64,000 nucleotides of DNA from SABI01 sp963678555 (GCA_963678555.2 CAXXJA010000002.1:558001-622000); one strand, 5' to 3'. Shown: positions 36,233 to 44,749, numbered from the stretch's first letter. Notes: generated by a model not told the origin, from the letters alone. Made by a program: numbers and translations.

Positions 36233-36800
36233 AGCCCAGGGAAGAAAGAATCTTTCGAAAAAACGGTATGCCCACTCGAAGAGCTGTGCACGAATGGCTG
36301 TACAGATCTGCGAGCATTACGACCTTCTAAAGGATGATCAGAGGACACAGATAGAACTTGCGGCCCTCTATCATGATATGTATCGGGAGGTTTCTGTCAG
36401 GAAGCTCCTCATGCATACGAAGGATATGTCCATTCCCCTTACACCTGAAGAACAGCAGTGGCCCGGTCTTCTCCACGCACCTGTGGCTGCCCACTATGCA
36501 AGCAGGCACGAATGTCTCAATGATACCGCCATTGTTACCGCTATCAGATGGCACACCCTTGCTTCACCCGATATGGGACTGATGGGTACCGTGCTCTATT
36601 GTGCAGACTATATGGAGCTTGAGCGTACCTATATGACACACAAGAAGGTGAAAAAACTGTTAGATGCGAAGCGTATCGAGCACCTGTTGAAACGGGTTCT
36701 AGAGGATCACTTCGAACATTCCGAGAAGAAGAAACGAGATGTTGCCGAGACTACCTTCGAAACCTACCGCTATATTATCCAGGGCGGTCTGTTCGGATGA
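36210..36800 (+). CDS. yqeK: YqeK-type HD hydrolase (symmetrical diadenosine tetraphosphatase-like)
   Basis: 196 residues from the ATG at 36210; an ATG at 36180 is also in frame. HD motifs: KRYAHSKSCARMA (first His), ALYHDMYRE (HD pair), LLHAPVAAHYA, and AIRWHTLASPDM. The nadD-yqeK-rsfS order is conserved widely. YqeK proteins hydrolyse Ap4A to two ADP. It overlaps the nadD 3' end by 23 bases. Confidence 0.88.
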   Translation: MSCIKKVKAQGRKNLSKKRYAHSKSCARMAVQICEHYDLLKDDQRTQIELAALYHDMYREVSVRKLLMHTKDMSIPLTPEEQQWPGLLHAPVAAHYASRHECLNDTAIVTAIRWHTLASPDMGLMGTVLYCADYMELERTYMTHKKVKKLLDAKRIEHLLKRVLEDHFEHSEKKKRDVAETTFETYRYIIQGGLFG

Positions 36801-36804
36801 CGTT

Positions 36805-37431
36805 ATGAGGTTTTTCCGAGCACTTCGTATCCTCGTTCTCACCTCCATTGTAGTCTTCTCAGGCTGCACGAGTGAAACAGGGCCTGTTCATATCTTTATC
36901 GTAAGCGACCGGTATGCATCGATAACCGTTATTGACCGGCAGAAGGAATATATGCTTATAGCCGTGATGCCTGTTGAATCACTGGCAGCCTACCGCGGCA
37001 CTCTGATGAGGGAAGACATACAGACAGATGTGTTCTCTTCTCTGAGCCGCCTGAGCGGTATTGAACCGGATATTATCGTGTCGGCTTCTACAGAGCAGTG
37101 GAGAAGTCTCTATTCCTCCCTCGCTCAGAGCCCGGGCGAATCTGGAACAGCCGCAGGTGCGGAGTCTGTGGCTGAGCGGCTCAACGCGCTGAGAAACGGA
37201 GATGCGCAGAGCCTGTTCTCCGCGGTGAACGCGTTTTCCGTGGAAGGGGAGTCTGCAGGTGAGGTGGAAGACCTCTTGCGTTTCATGAGAGAATCACGGT
37301 ATGTTCTGAGGGTGTATCAGATGGAAACCTTCTTCACCGGAAGAGGGCGGAGCACTCTTGTGGAAAGGAACACCAGAGAGTGGCTGAAACGTGCACATCA
37401 GGAGATAGAATCAAGGAGCATTGATAGATGA
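36805..37431 (+). CDS. Unknown lipoprotein in the yqeK-rsfS interval
   Basis: 208 residues. A short hydrophobic signal ends in the lipobox VVFSGC, so it is probably lipid-anchored. After it comes HIFIVSDRYASITVIDRQKEYMLIAVMPVESL, which recalls the start of a LytR-CpsA-Psr (LCP) domain, but later LCP residues could not be identified. In several spirochaetes an LCP gene occupies this position, so it may be a reduced relative; that is inference. It overlaps rsfS by 4 bases. Confidence 0.7.
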   Translation: MRFFRALRILVLTSIVVFSGCTSETGPVHIFIVSDRYASITVIDRQKEYMLIAVMPVESLAAYRGTLMREDIQTDVFSSLSRLSGIEPDIIVSASTEQWRSLYSSLAQSPGESGTAAGAESVAERLNALRNGDAQSLFSAVNAFSVEGESAGEVEDLLRFMRESRYVLRVYQMETFFTGRGRSTLVERNTREWLKRAHQEIESRSIDR

Positions 37432-37799
37432 TAGAGAGAGAACGTGAAGAGATCATACAGGATATAGCACGGTTTATTACGGACCATAAGGGGGAGGACA
37501 CTGTCGTCCTTGATGTGAGTGAGGTGAGCGGATGGGCTGATGCCTTCATCATTTCCACGGTAAACTCGCTCGGTCACCTGAGAGGTCTTGCCAGGGAACT
37601 GTGGGATGTCCTGAACGAGAAGGGTATACACGTGATCAACCGCCATAAACAGGTTGGTGATGACGGGTGGGAGCTGATTGACTGTGGAGACATCGTTATT
37701 CACCTCATGGGACGTGAACTGAGAGAGTTCTACAATCTTGAGAAACTGTGGTCTACCGCCGGGAAAGTCGAATTTCTCGATAAGCTGGAAAACAGCTGA
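37428..37799 (+). CDS. rsfS: Ribosomal silencing factor RsfS
   Basis: 123-residue protein that binds L14 and blocks subunit joining when nutrients are short. Family sequences include VVLDVSEVSGWADAFIISTV and the closing ELREFYNLEKLW. It is the last gene of the ribosome-assembly operon and is followed by a strong terminator. Confidence 0.94.
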   Translation: MIEREREEIIQDIARFITDHKGEDTVVLDVSEVSGWADAFIISTVNSLGHLRGLARELWDVLNEKGIHVINRHKQVGDDGWELIDCGDIVIHLMGRELREFYNLEKLWSTAGKVEFLDKLENS

Positions 37800-37826
37800 G
37801 CTCCGGCGGATACCCCATACTATTGA

Positions 37827-37857
37827 AAAAGGTTTCAGGCAGCACCTGAAACCTTTT
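37827..37857. terminator. Bidirectional intrinsic terminator after rsfS
   Basis: AAAAGGTTTCAGG, five-base loop CAGCA, CCTGAAACCTTTT: a perfect 13-bp stem with A-run and T-run flanks. It serves both rsfS (rightward) and the ABC ATPase gene ending at 37908 (leftward). Confidence 0.88.
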
Positions 37858-37907
37858 GATTATGCTAGTGAACGCCGTGCCCAAAGATCCCTCCGGGTCG
37901 TGTGTTT

Positions 37908-38699
37908 CTAGGAGAGCAGGTCCTCGTCAGAGGAATACTCCTTGTTCTTGATAGACTTGAACATCTCTACGAGTTTCGGAACCGTCAGGTTCTTCTTCTC
38001 CTCTTCCTTGAGGTCCAGGATGATGTTCCCTTCATCCATCATGATCAGCCGGTTTCCATATTGTATGGCGTGCTGCATGTTATGGGTTACCATAAGGGCC
38101 GTCAGATGATATGTATCGATGAATTGTGTTGTCAGATCCATGACGATCTGTGCATTTCTCGGATCGAGAGCCGCAGTATGCTCATCAAGAAGGAGAAGCT
38201 TAGGTCTGCTCAATACGGTCATGAGCAGGGTGAGCGCCTGACGCTGACCTCCGCTGAGCAGTCCCACATTGTCTTTCAGGCGATCTTCAAGGCCTATGGA
38301 GAGCTGCTTCAGTTCCTTTCTGAATAATTCACGCTTTGCATGGTTCAGACTGATCTTCAGCCCCTTCATTCCTTTCCGGTATGCCGTGATCATGTTGTCT
38401 TCGATACTCATTGCAGCAGCAGTGCCGACAGTGGGGTCCTGGAAGATACGTCCGATGGTGAAGGCACGCTTGTACTCCGGTTTTGAGGTCACATCAGTAC
38501 CGCTGAGCACAATCTTTCCTCCGGTAACGGGAAAGGTTCCTCCTATGAGGTTGAAGAGAGTCGATTTGCCTGAACCGTTTGATCCAACGACGGTGACAAA
38601 GTCTCCGTCAGACACCTCAAGGTTCACATAGTCGAGAGCTTTCTTCTCGTTCACCGTTCCCGGGTAGAACACTTTCGATACCTGTTCTATCTTAAGCAT
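37908..38699 (-). CDS. ABC transporter ATP-binding protein (TrpZ/COG1101-like)
   Basis: 263 residues. Walker A GSNGSGKST, signature LSGGQRQALTLLM, Walker B LLLLDEHTAALDP and the switch H in VTHNMQHA are all intact. DEHTAALDP is characteristic of the COG1101 group that pairs with COG4120 permeases and COG2984 binding proteins, including tryptophan importers. The ATG at 38699 has AAGGAG upstream and overlaps the permease stop by 8 bases. Confidence 0.92.
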   Translation of the reverse strand: MLKIEQVSKVFYPGTVNEKKALDYVNLEVSDGDFVTVVGSNGSGKSTLFNLIGGTFPVTGGKIVLSGTDVTSKPEYKRAFTIGRIFQDPTVGTAAAMSIEDNMITAYRKGMKGLKISLNHAKRELFRKELKQLSIGLEDRLKDNVGLLSGGQRQALTLLMTVLSRPKLLLLDEHTAALDPRNAQIVMDLTTQFIDTYHLTALMVTHNMQHAIQYGNRLIMMDEGNIILDLKEEEKKNLTVPKLVEMFKSIKNKEYSSDEDLLS

Positions 38700-39651
38700 G
38701 CCCAATCTCCTTCTTCTCCTCAGTTTGAGCTCTCATCGCCTGGTTCTTTTTCATGGCCTTCTTGCGGGCATCCGCGCTGCTTGCCGCATTGCGTGTCTTC
38801 GCTATAATGAGAGATACGATGACAAGAATTCCGGTGAGCAGTTTCAGGTCACTCGGAGTAAGGTTGATATAGTATCCATAGTAGCGACCGAAGAACATCA
38901 GTCCCTTATAGATGATAGCTCCGAAGATCACCCGAAGCGAGATGAGGAAGATCTTATTGGTGTTGAACAGGAACTCTCCTATCATGATTGCTGCGAGCCC
39001 CTGTACGACCATACCGACACCGAGATTTGCATCGGCAAATCCCTGGTACTGGGCGAGGAGGCCTCCCGAAAGTGCGATCAGTCCGTTCGACACGGCGATA
39101 CCGATCACCTTGAGAACCCGGGGATTGATTCCCATCGATACAATCATCTGTTCATTGCTTCCCAGAGCACCTATGGAGATACCGAGATCTGTCCTGAAGA
39201 ACAGGTCGATGATCAGCTTGACGATCATGACGATAATGAGCGTTCCCACGAGGAGAGCCCAGGGCTCGGAGAGAAAGGACAACTGCTGAGGCATTCTGGA
39301 GTAGAGTGTCTCTATCCTGAGCAGAGGGACATTCGCTCTGCCCCCCAGTATTCTGATGTTGATCGAATAGAGCATCGTCATGGTGAGAATACCTGCAAGG
39401 AGTCCGGGAACTTTGAGGTGGTTATGGATCGTCGCTGTCACTATTCCCGCAGCCGCACCTGCCAGAGTGGCAAGCAGGATGGCAGGGAACAGACCCAGTC
39501 CGTTCACTATCGAGATAGTCGCAACAGCGGCCCCTGTTGCAAAGGAGCCGTCTGTCGTCAGATCAGGGAAGTCCAGTATCCTGTAGGTGATGAGAACACC
39601 CAGCACCATGATGGAAAAGATCAACCCGTCAACAAAAATGCCTTCAATCAT
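38692..39651 (-). CDS. ABC transporter permease (TrpY/COG4120-like)
   Basis: 319-residue membrane subunit with about nine hydrophobic segments, of the BPD_transp_2 type. ITYRILDFPDLTTDGSFATGAA near the N-terminus is the family hallmark. The C-terminus is basic and cytoplasmic. It sits between the binding-protein gene (20 bases away) and the ATPase gene. Confidence 0.92.
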   Translation of the reverse strand: MIEGIFVDGLIFSIMVLGVLITYRILDFPDLTTDGSFATGAAVATISIVNGLGLFPAILLATLAGAAAGIVTATIHNHLKVPGLLAGILTMTMLYSINIRILGGRANVPLLRIETLYSRMPQQLSFLSEPWALLVGTLIIVMIVKLIIDLFFRTDLGISIGALGSNEQMIVSMGINPRVLKVIGIAVSNGLIALSGGLLAQYQGFADANLGVGMVVQGLAAIMIGEFLFNTNKIFLISLRVIFGAIIYKGLMFFGRYYGYYINLTPSDLKLLTGILVIVSLIIAKTRNAASSADARKKAMKKNQAMRAQTEEKKEIGHA

Positions 39652-39671
39652 GTAGTTCGTTACCTATCTGT

Positions 39672-40670
39672 CTAGTTTTCAATCTTCTGACCGTTTTCGT
39701 AGTAGACGGCCGCTTCAGCGAGGAGTGACTGAGGAATCGTGATTCCCAGGTCGGCAGCGGCATCCTTGTTCAGCCAGAGTTCGAAGTCACTCGGTTCTGC
39801 AAGGAACACGGTTCCGATCTGTCCGGGTCTCTTGCCGTCGATGACATCAGCTATCACACGTCCTGTGGCGATACCGATCTTGTAGTAATCGAATCCCATT
39901 GCAACCAGGAAGTTCAGCCCGTCCACTCCGGAAGGGTCAGCGGCCATCAGAGCGACACCGGCCTTTGTACACACATCATCAATAGAGGGGAGTGCACTGA
40001 TGACCGTGTTATCGGTGGCAATGTACATCGCATCAATACGTCCTGCTATGGACTGAGCCGCCTGCATGACCTCGCTGGTGTTGCTCACTGCAGCAGGAAT
40101 AAACTCAACACCGAGTTTCTCACATGCAGCCTTTGCACTCTCCATGAGAAGTACGCCGTTGGCTTCGCCGCTTGCATAGACATTACCGATCGTCTGAGCG
40201 CCGGTAAGCCCGACAAGGAGAGAGATCTGAGCTTCTACCGGATTCATATCGGACACGCCGGTTACATTCACCGAGTATCCTGGCTCATAGGTGGGTACGA
40301 GACCTGCATCTACCGGGTCAGTGACAGCCGAGAAGACCACGGGGATATCGCTGAAGACATTTGCCAGTGCCTGTGCGTTGGGAGTTGCGATTCCTACTGC
40401 GATATCGACCCTGTCACTTTTGAATTTCTGAGCTATCTGTGCAGCTGCCGATACTTCGGCATTGGCATTCTGGAAGTCGTAGCTGACCTCATACCCTTCC
40501 TGGGCAAGATAATCCTGAATTCCCTGTTCGGTCGCATCGAGTGCCGGATGGGAAAGGAACTTGCTGATACCGATCTTCGTCACCGACGAGGAAGATTCCT
40601 GTTGTCCCTGTGCGAATGCTGTAGCGGAAATGATGATCAGTGTGAGCATGATAAGAACTGTTTTTTTCAT
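39672..40670 (-). CDS. ABC transporter substrate-binding protein 1 (TrpX/COG2984-like)
   Basis: 332-residue periplasmic binding protein with a signal peptide (about 1-20, ending AFAQG, followed by QQESSSS). FLSHPALDATEQGI, KFKSDRVDIAVGIATPNAQA and VSDMNPVEAQ are family blocks. The ligand could be tryptophan or another aromatic or small molecule; it is not decided by sequence. A close paralogue is encoded just upstream. Confidence 0.9.
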   Translation of the reverse strand: MKKTVLIMLTLIIISATAFAQGQQESSSSVTKIGISKFLSHPALDATEQGIQDYLAQEGYEVSYDFQNANAEVSAAAQIAQKFKSDRVDIAVGIATPNAQALANVFSDIPVVFSAVTDPVDAGLVPTYEPGYSVNVTGVSDMNPVEAQISLLVGLTGAQTIGNVYASGEANGVLLMESAKAACEKLGVEFIPAAVSNTSEVMQAAQSIAGRIDAMYIATDNTVISALPSIDDVCTKAGVALMAADPSGVDGLNFLVAMGFDYYKIGIATGRVIADVIDGKRPGQIGTVFLAEPSDFELWLNKDAAADLGITIPQSLLAEAAVYYENGQKIEN

Positions 40671-40750
40671 GGTATACTCCTGTGATTGATACGTTGTCTA
40701 CGTTCATTCACTATAGAGGGAAGGGGCTTTCTTGTAAAGACGGACATACG

Positions 40751-40776
40751 AAACGGTGCATAATCATGCACCGTTT
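40751..40776. terminator. Hairpin between the two binding-protein genes
   Basis: AAACGGTGCA and TGCACCGTTT form a perfect 10-bp stem around TAATCA, 23 bases after the upstream paralogue's stop (leftward transcription). The only U-run is inside the stem arm, so it may act as a partial terminator that lowers expression of the downstream genes. Confidence 0.5.
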
Positions 40777-40798
40777 ATTCAAAGTCCCATTGTCCCAT

Positions 40799-41791
40799 TC
40801 ATCGTTCTCTGTAGAGAACAAGAGCGCTGTCAAGATACTCCTGCGGAATGTCGATACCGAGCTTCTCGGCGACATCCAGATTGAACCACAGCTCAAACTC
40901 TCCCGGCTCGGTACTGAAGAGGGTCCCGACCTCTCCTGCACTCTTTCTGCCGCTGAGCACCTGGGCGACAGCTTCGCCTGTCTTCCTGCCGTGAACGTAG
41001 TAGTCGAAACCCCATACCATGAAGTAATCAAGGCCTTCAGCACTGGTCGGGTCGGCCGTGAAGAACGGAATTTCATACTGAGAGGCTACATCGCTGATCC
41101 CTGTGATAGCAGATACCACCGTATTGTCAGTCCCGACATAGAAACCGTCGACTCTCGGTGCGAGTGCGAGGGCAGCTGATTTCACTTCACTTGAATTACT
41201 GATACCGCTTGCGTGGAAGGCGAGTCCGAGCTTTTCAGCTGCATCCTGTACCATGTTCATAAGCTGGACGCCGTTCGCTTCACCGCTGGTGTAGATGATC
41301 CCGATGCTATCTATCCCGGTAATCTCGGCAAAGGTTTTTACCTGATCATACACCGGGTTCTTGTCACTTGCGCCTCCGACATTACCATCATTCGGTGCAT
41401 ACGAAGGGACGAGGCCTGCCTCAAGCGGGTCTGTCACGCCCCCGAAGATGACCGGTGTCTCAGTGAAGACGTTTGCCAGAGCCTGTGCCGAGGGTGTCGT
41501 AATACCCACAGCGAGGTCAACCCTGTCGCTCTTGAACTTCTGCGCTATGCTGGTGGCAGCAGAGATATCACCATTCGCGTTTTGAGAATCATAGGTAATC
41601 GTGAATCCCTGTTCGGCAAGGTAGTCTTTCATTCCCTGTTCGATGGCATCAAGAGCCGGGTGCGCCACTATTTTCGATATACCGATCCTGAATGTTCCTT
41701 CTTCCTGCTCCTCCGGCTGAGCCTGAGCCATCAGCGGCATGGCAAGTAGAAGGACGAGAAATGCGGTGAATACTGGTTTTTTCATGTTCAT
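40799..41791 (-). CDS. ABC transporter substrate-binding protein 2 (TrpX/COG2984-like)
   Basis: 330 residues from the ATG at 41791, which has GGGGAG upstream. Signal peptide about residues 1-22 (FLVLLLAMPLMAQAQ). It is clearly a paralogue of the next gene, sharing HPALDAIEQGMKDYLAEQG, SIAQKFKSDRVDLAVGITTP and SEGLDYFMVWGFDYYVHG-type blocks. It is first in a four-gene transcript with its own well-formed promoter. Two receptors with one permease/ATPase pair suggests broadened or differently tuned ligand recognition. Confidence 0.9.
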   Translation of the reverse strand: MNMKKPVFTAFLVLLLAMPLMAQAQPEEQEEGTFRIGISKIVAHPALDAIEQGMKDYLAEQGFTITYDSQNANGDISAATSIAQKFKSDRVDLAVGITTPSAQALANVFTETPVIFGGVTDPLEAGLVPSYAPNDGNVGGASDKNPVYDQVKTFAEITGIDSIGIIYTSGEANGVQLMNMVQDAAEKLGLAFHASGISNSSEVKSAALALAPRVDGFYVGTDNTVVSAITGISDVASQYEIPFFTADPTSAEGLDYFMVWGFDYYVHGRKTGEAVAQVLSGRKSAGEVGTLFSTEPGEFELWFNLDVAEKLGIDIPQEYLDSALVLYRER

Positions 41792-41823
41792 TGGTGTTCT
41801 CCCCTGAATACGTTTCATGGGGT

Positions 41824-41887
41824 ACTATACCGCATAGAGGTGTTTCTGTAAATAGAAACAAAGAAAAATGTTTCTATATAAAGAAAC
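41824..41887 (-). promoter_or_regulatory. Promoter with two 18-bp palindromic operators for the ABC importer
   Basis: Reading leftward, TTTACA (41852-41847), 17-base spacer, TATAGT (41829-41824). Operator 1 (41842-41859, GTTTCT-N6-AGAAAC) covers the -35; operator 2 (41870-41887, the same GTTTCT-N6-AGAAAC) lies 28 bp upstream. Identical half-sites with different spacers show selection on the arms. The geometry fits repression by a dimeric regulator not encoded nearby. Confidence 0.7.
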
Positions 41888-41977
41888 CGGCTGAAGGAGA
41901 GCTCCTCAGGGAATTGTTACACCATACTGTAGATACTGTAACATCGTATCCGAGTCACAAACGAGTAGTGTAAAAAG

Positions 41978-42005
41978 GGGAGCTGAACCTCCCAAAGAGG
42001 CTCAG
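41978..42005 (-). terminator. Intrinsic terminator, leftward
   Basis: On the minus strand CTGAGCCTC pairs with GAGGTTCAG (one G-U) around a five-base loop, followed by a short C-rich stretch and five T. It lies upstream of the importer promoter and would stop read-through from the acidic-protein gene. Confidence 0.6.
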
Positions 42006-42161
42006 GTGGGACCGGTTGTCTTCGGCATGCAGACACGATGCATCTGACGAGTCCATCTTCACTGATAGTTGTTTCTGGAGAACGGGCAGCCGTAGAAAAG
42101 CCTCACAATGAATGGCCGGGAGGAGGAAAGGAACGGGTTTTCTCGTGCACGAACACACAAA

Positions 42162-42184
42162 ATGCCTGACAGGTTATCAGGCAT
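42162..42184 (-). terminator. Intrinsic terminator after the acidic-protein gene
   Basis: ATGCCTGA and TCAGGCAT form a perfect 8-bp stem with a 7-base loop; leftward it is followed by TTTTG. It is 29 bases past the stop codon of the acidic protein. Confidence 0.7.
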
Positions 42185-42213
42185 CATACACAGTATCTGT
42201 CCGGGAACAGATC

Positions 42214-42474
42214 TTAGAAATCGAAATCGTCCTCGTCCTCATCGTCGTCGAAGAAGAAGTCATCATCCTCTTCATCAATCACTTCGGTCTCGTCATTCTC
42301 GTCAAGGAAGAAATCGTCTATATCATCGTCCTCGTTCTCATCATCAAAACCGTCATAATCATCATCTTCCCGGTACTCATCAGGATCAAAGTAATCTTCT
42401 ATCTGCTCCGATCCGTCAGAATCGGTATCATCAAAGAAGTCATCCTCATAATCTTCGTTATCCCGGTATGCCAT
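42214..42474 (-). CDS. Extremely acidic small protein of unknown function
   Basis: 86 residues from the ATG at 42474 (GGGGAGGAAATTCT before it), of which 50 are Asp or Glu and none is Lys. Acidic runs alternate with aromatic pairs or triplets: EDDFFDD, DDFFLDE, DDDFFFDDDED. There is no membrane segment and no recognised family. It has its own near-consensus promoter and its own terminator, so it is a stand-alone gene and not an artefact. Roles such as binding basic proteins or mimicking nucleic acid are only possibilities. Confidence 0.75.
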   Translation of the reverse strand: MAYRDNEDYEDDFFDDTDSDGSEQIEDYFDPDEYREDDDYDGFDDENEDDDIDDFFLDENDETEVIDEEDDDFFFDDDEDEDDFDF

Positions 42475-42511
42475 AGAATTTCCTCCCCGTCGAATCTCCA
42501 TTCCTAGGTAA

Positions 42512-42540
42512 ACAGTATGATGATAGAATTGAGTTGTCAA
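42512..42540 (-). promoter_or_regulatory. Promoter of the acidic-protein gene
   Basis: Reading leftward: consensus TTGACA (42540-42535), 17-base spacer, TACTGT (42517-42512). The ATG lies 38 bases downstream of the -10. Confidence 0.65.
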
Positions 42541-42680
42541 TAAGATTTTTATCGTACAGTGTCCCCTTTTTCTGCAACTGTGCTAAGGTGTATAGCATAC
42601 ACGAAAGGGTGTTCATGCCGTGCTCCTGCTTGCCTTTGAGCAGTATGCTTTGGTATAGTCCTGCACGTAGAGAGGTTAGT

Positions 42681-43706
42681 ATGAGACAAAAGGTACACAG
42701 GTACGTTGCCATTCCCATGGGGGACCCTTCAGGTATCGGTCCCGAGATCGTCATCAAGGCTCTGCATGATGATTCCCTGAAAGGACGACATGTCGTTGTC
42801 ACGGGCGATGAAAAGGTGTTTACACAGTTCTGCGAACGCTTTTCCATAGCGTTCCCCTTCGACTCGGTTGTGAACGATATATCCTCACTGAGAAGGGATG
42901 TGGATGACGGCGTCTCCAGGATACTGTACAGTGCAGATCTGGTTGATCCTGAAGGGTTTGCGTACGGCAGGATTCTGGCGAACAGCGGAAAGGCTGCCTA
43001 CAGCTCGATCGGTATGGCCGTTGATGCGGCACAGCAGGGTATCGTGGATGCACTGGCTACGACCTGTATCCACAAGGAGGCGCTGAAGGCTGCGGGAATC
43101 ACGGGGATCGGACATACCGAGATACTCGGTGAGATGACCGGCAGTACCCATCCGCTTACCATGTTCGAGACTCGAGGTCTTTCAATCTTCTTCATGACCC
43201 GCCACCTCTCGCTTCGTGATGCCTGTGACGCAGTCACCCGGGATTCCGTGCTCTCGTTCATCAGGGAGGTGGACAGTGTCACATCCCGGCATTTCCTTCA
43301 TGACGACCTTCCCCTTGCGGTAGCGGCTCTCAATCCCCATGGGGGGGAGCACGGTCTGTTCGGGACAGAGGAGATGGAGCATATTGAACCGGCTGTCATG
43401 GATGCCCGCAGTGAGGGTATCAACGTCGTGGGTCCCATCGGAGCTGATTCGGTATTCCATCAGGCAAAGACAGGTATGTACAAAGCAGTGCTGAGTCTGT
43501 ACCATGATCAGGGACATATCGCCTCCAAGACACTGGACTTCGAGAGGACGATCAGTGTCACCTGGAATCTGCCGTTCATACGCACGAGTGTCGATCACGG
43601 AACAGCCTTCGATATAGCAGGGAAGAACGTGGCCAGCGCCGTGTCGATGGTTGAAGCGATTCTGATTGCCTTCAGATATCTTGAAGGAAAGGAGATTCAG
43701 GCATGA
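42681..43706 (+). CDS. PdxA-family dehydrogenase (4-hydroxythreonine-4-phosphate dehydrogenase or PdxA2-like)
   Basis: 341 residues from the ATG at 42681. IPMGDPSGIGPEI at the N-terminus, NPHGGEHGLFG and LPFIRTSVDHGTAFDIAG mark the family; YHDQGH is the metal-site segment. In classical vitamin B6 enzymes the text around it is YHDQGLP; the HDQGHI form and the DHGTAFDIAG ending resemble PdxA2 proteins that act on D-threonate or D-erythronate 4-phosphate. No pdxJ is seen, so sugar-acid use is as likely as B6 synthesis. The stop overlaps the next gene (ATGA). Confidence 0.88.
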   Translation: MRQKVHRYVAIPMGDPSGIGPEIVIKALHDDSLKGRHVVVTGDEKVFTQFCERFSIAFPFDSVVNDISSLRRDVDDGVSRILYSADLVDPEGFAYGRILANSGKAAYSSIGMAVDAAQQGIVDALATTCIHKEALKAAGITGIGHTEILGEMTGSTHPLTMFETRGLSIFFMTRHLSLRDACDAVTRDSVLSFIREVDSVTSRHFLHDDLPLAVAALNPHGGEHGLFGTEEMEHIEPAVMDARSEGINVVGPIGADSVFHQAKTGMYKAVLSLYHDQGHIASKTLDFERTISVTWNLPFIRTSVDHGTAFDIAGKNVASAVSMVEAILIAFRYLEGKEIQA

Positions 43707-44749
43707 AAATGAAGAGAGCTGCTGTGTATCTGGGAGTCCTTGTGTTCCTCATTCTTGTAATGACCGGCTGCGCCACCAGCATATCCATGAGCTACATGGT
43801 TCCTGCAGAGTATGATATGTCAGACTACAGGATGCTGGCCATTGCAACCACCGAACCGTACCGGTTCAGACCGTTTGATGTCCCCTCTCCGTTTGTACAG
43901 GATATGAGCGGGACGAGTCCCGTCATCCTCTATTCGGGAACCAGATACGGCATAGAGAATCAGCTTGCCGCCTACGTCAATGAAGAGGTGATGAAGGAGG
44001 CGAGGGGAACCGGCTATTTCACCCTCGCATCGAGCGGTCTCGCTGACAGATACCTGAACAGACCGTCCATACTCGCCGAGCAGGGCTATGATGCGTATAT
44101 GAGAGTCTGGACTGATGACCTTGATATCGATGAGTATATCTATGCAAAGGAAGAGACTGTCAAGGTGCCCTCGGAAACCGATCCCTCAGTGTTCGTGGAA
44201 GAGACTGAACTGGTCTACTATATCAGTCAGCAGGTGCGCATCGTCTTCTCCTGGGAGATACGTTCCACGAAAAACGATGCCCTCCTTGCATCGGATACCT
44301 ACTCGGGACGAAAATCTCGGACTACAGAGATCGATCTTTCAGGAGATGACGTCCAGTCAGCTCCCTCCCTTCTCTATCTGATGCGTGATATCGGAGGAAG
44401 TTTCACCCGCAGCATTTTCTCACAGGTAGCTCCGACTATGAAGAATGTCTCGTTCTCCCTGATGAAGAATGATCCGAAGAACCGCAGGGCAGAGGATGCC
44501 TATCAGTCGGCAAAGGACGGGAACCTTGTGGATGCACTCGATACGTTCCTGAACGAGTGGAAACGAAGGGATCATATTCCCTCACTGTACAATGCCGCAC
44601 TGATCATGGAATCACTAGGAGACAGGGACGAGGCAATCAAACTGCTTGAGAAAGGCTGGCGTGACACGGGCAATACCAGGATCAGTTCCCTCCTCAGTTC
44701 CATGAAGGAACGTGAAGCCCTCGACAGTGAAGCACAGGGGCAGTTATGA
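43703..44749 (+). CDS. Unknown lipoprotein with C-terminal TPR-like repeat
   Basis: 348 residues. The signal (about 5-23) ends with lipobox LVMTGCA, so Cys is the likely lipid site. The middle part is a beta-rich region of no recognised family (KMLAI-type start, YRMLAIATTEPYRF). Residues about 275-330 hold a tetratricopeptide-like pair of helices (AEDAYQSAKDGNLVDALDTF, then YNAALIMESLGDRDEAIKLL). It is probably an envelope protein. It overlaps both neighbours by ATGA, so it is translationally coupled to pdxA and cobO. Confidence 0.78.
   Translation: MKMKRAAVYLGVLVFLILVMTGCATSISMSYMVPAEYDMSDYRMLAIATTEPYRFRPFDVPSPFVQDMSGTSPVILYSGTRYGIENQLAAYVNEEVMKEARGTGYFTLASSGLADRYLNRPSILAEQGYDAYMRVWTDDLDIDEYIYAKEETVKVPSETDPSVFVEETELVYYISQQVRIVFSWEIRSTKNDALLASDTYSGRKSRTTEIDLSGDDVQSAPSLLYLMRDIGGSFTRSIFSQVAPTMKNVSFSLMKNDPKNRRAEDAYQSAKDGNLVDALDTFLNEWKRRDHIPSLYNAALIMESLGDRDEAIKLLEKGWRDTGNTRISSLLSSMKEREALDSEAQGQL

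Noticed and set aside
38698..39675. 325-codon rightward frame opposite the ABC permease
   Set aside because: Composition is rich in His, Asp, Arg and Cys without family features; the opposite strand encodes a clear permease.
42000..42060. TGGGACC sequence resembling a T-box antiterminator near the tryptophan-like importer
   Set aside because: It is on the strand opposite to importer transcription and upstream of the importer promoter, so it cannot act as a T-box for it.
42112..42507. Long rightward frame encoding a very hydrophobic Ile/Val-rich protein
   Set aside because: It is the antisense of the acidic protein gene; GAT/GAA codons read backwards give Ile, Val and Leu. The acidic frame has promoter, ribosome site and terminator.
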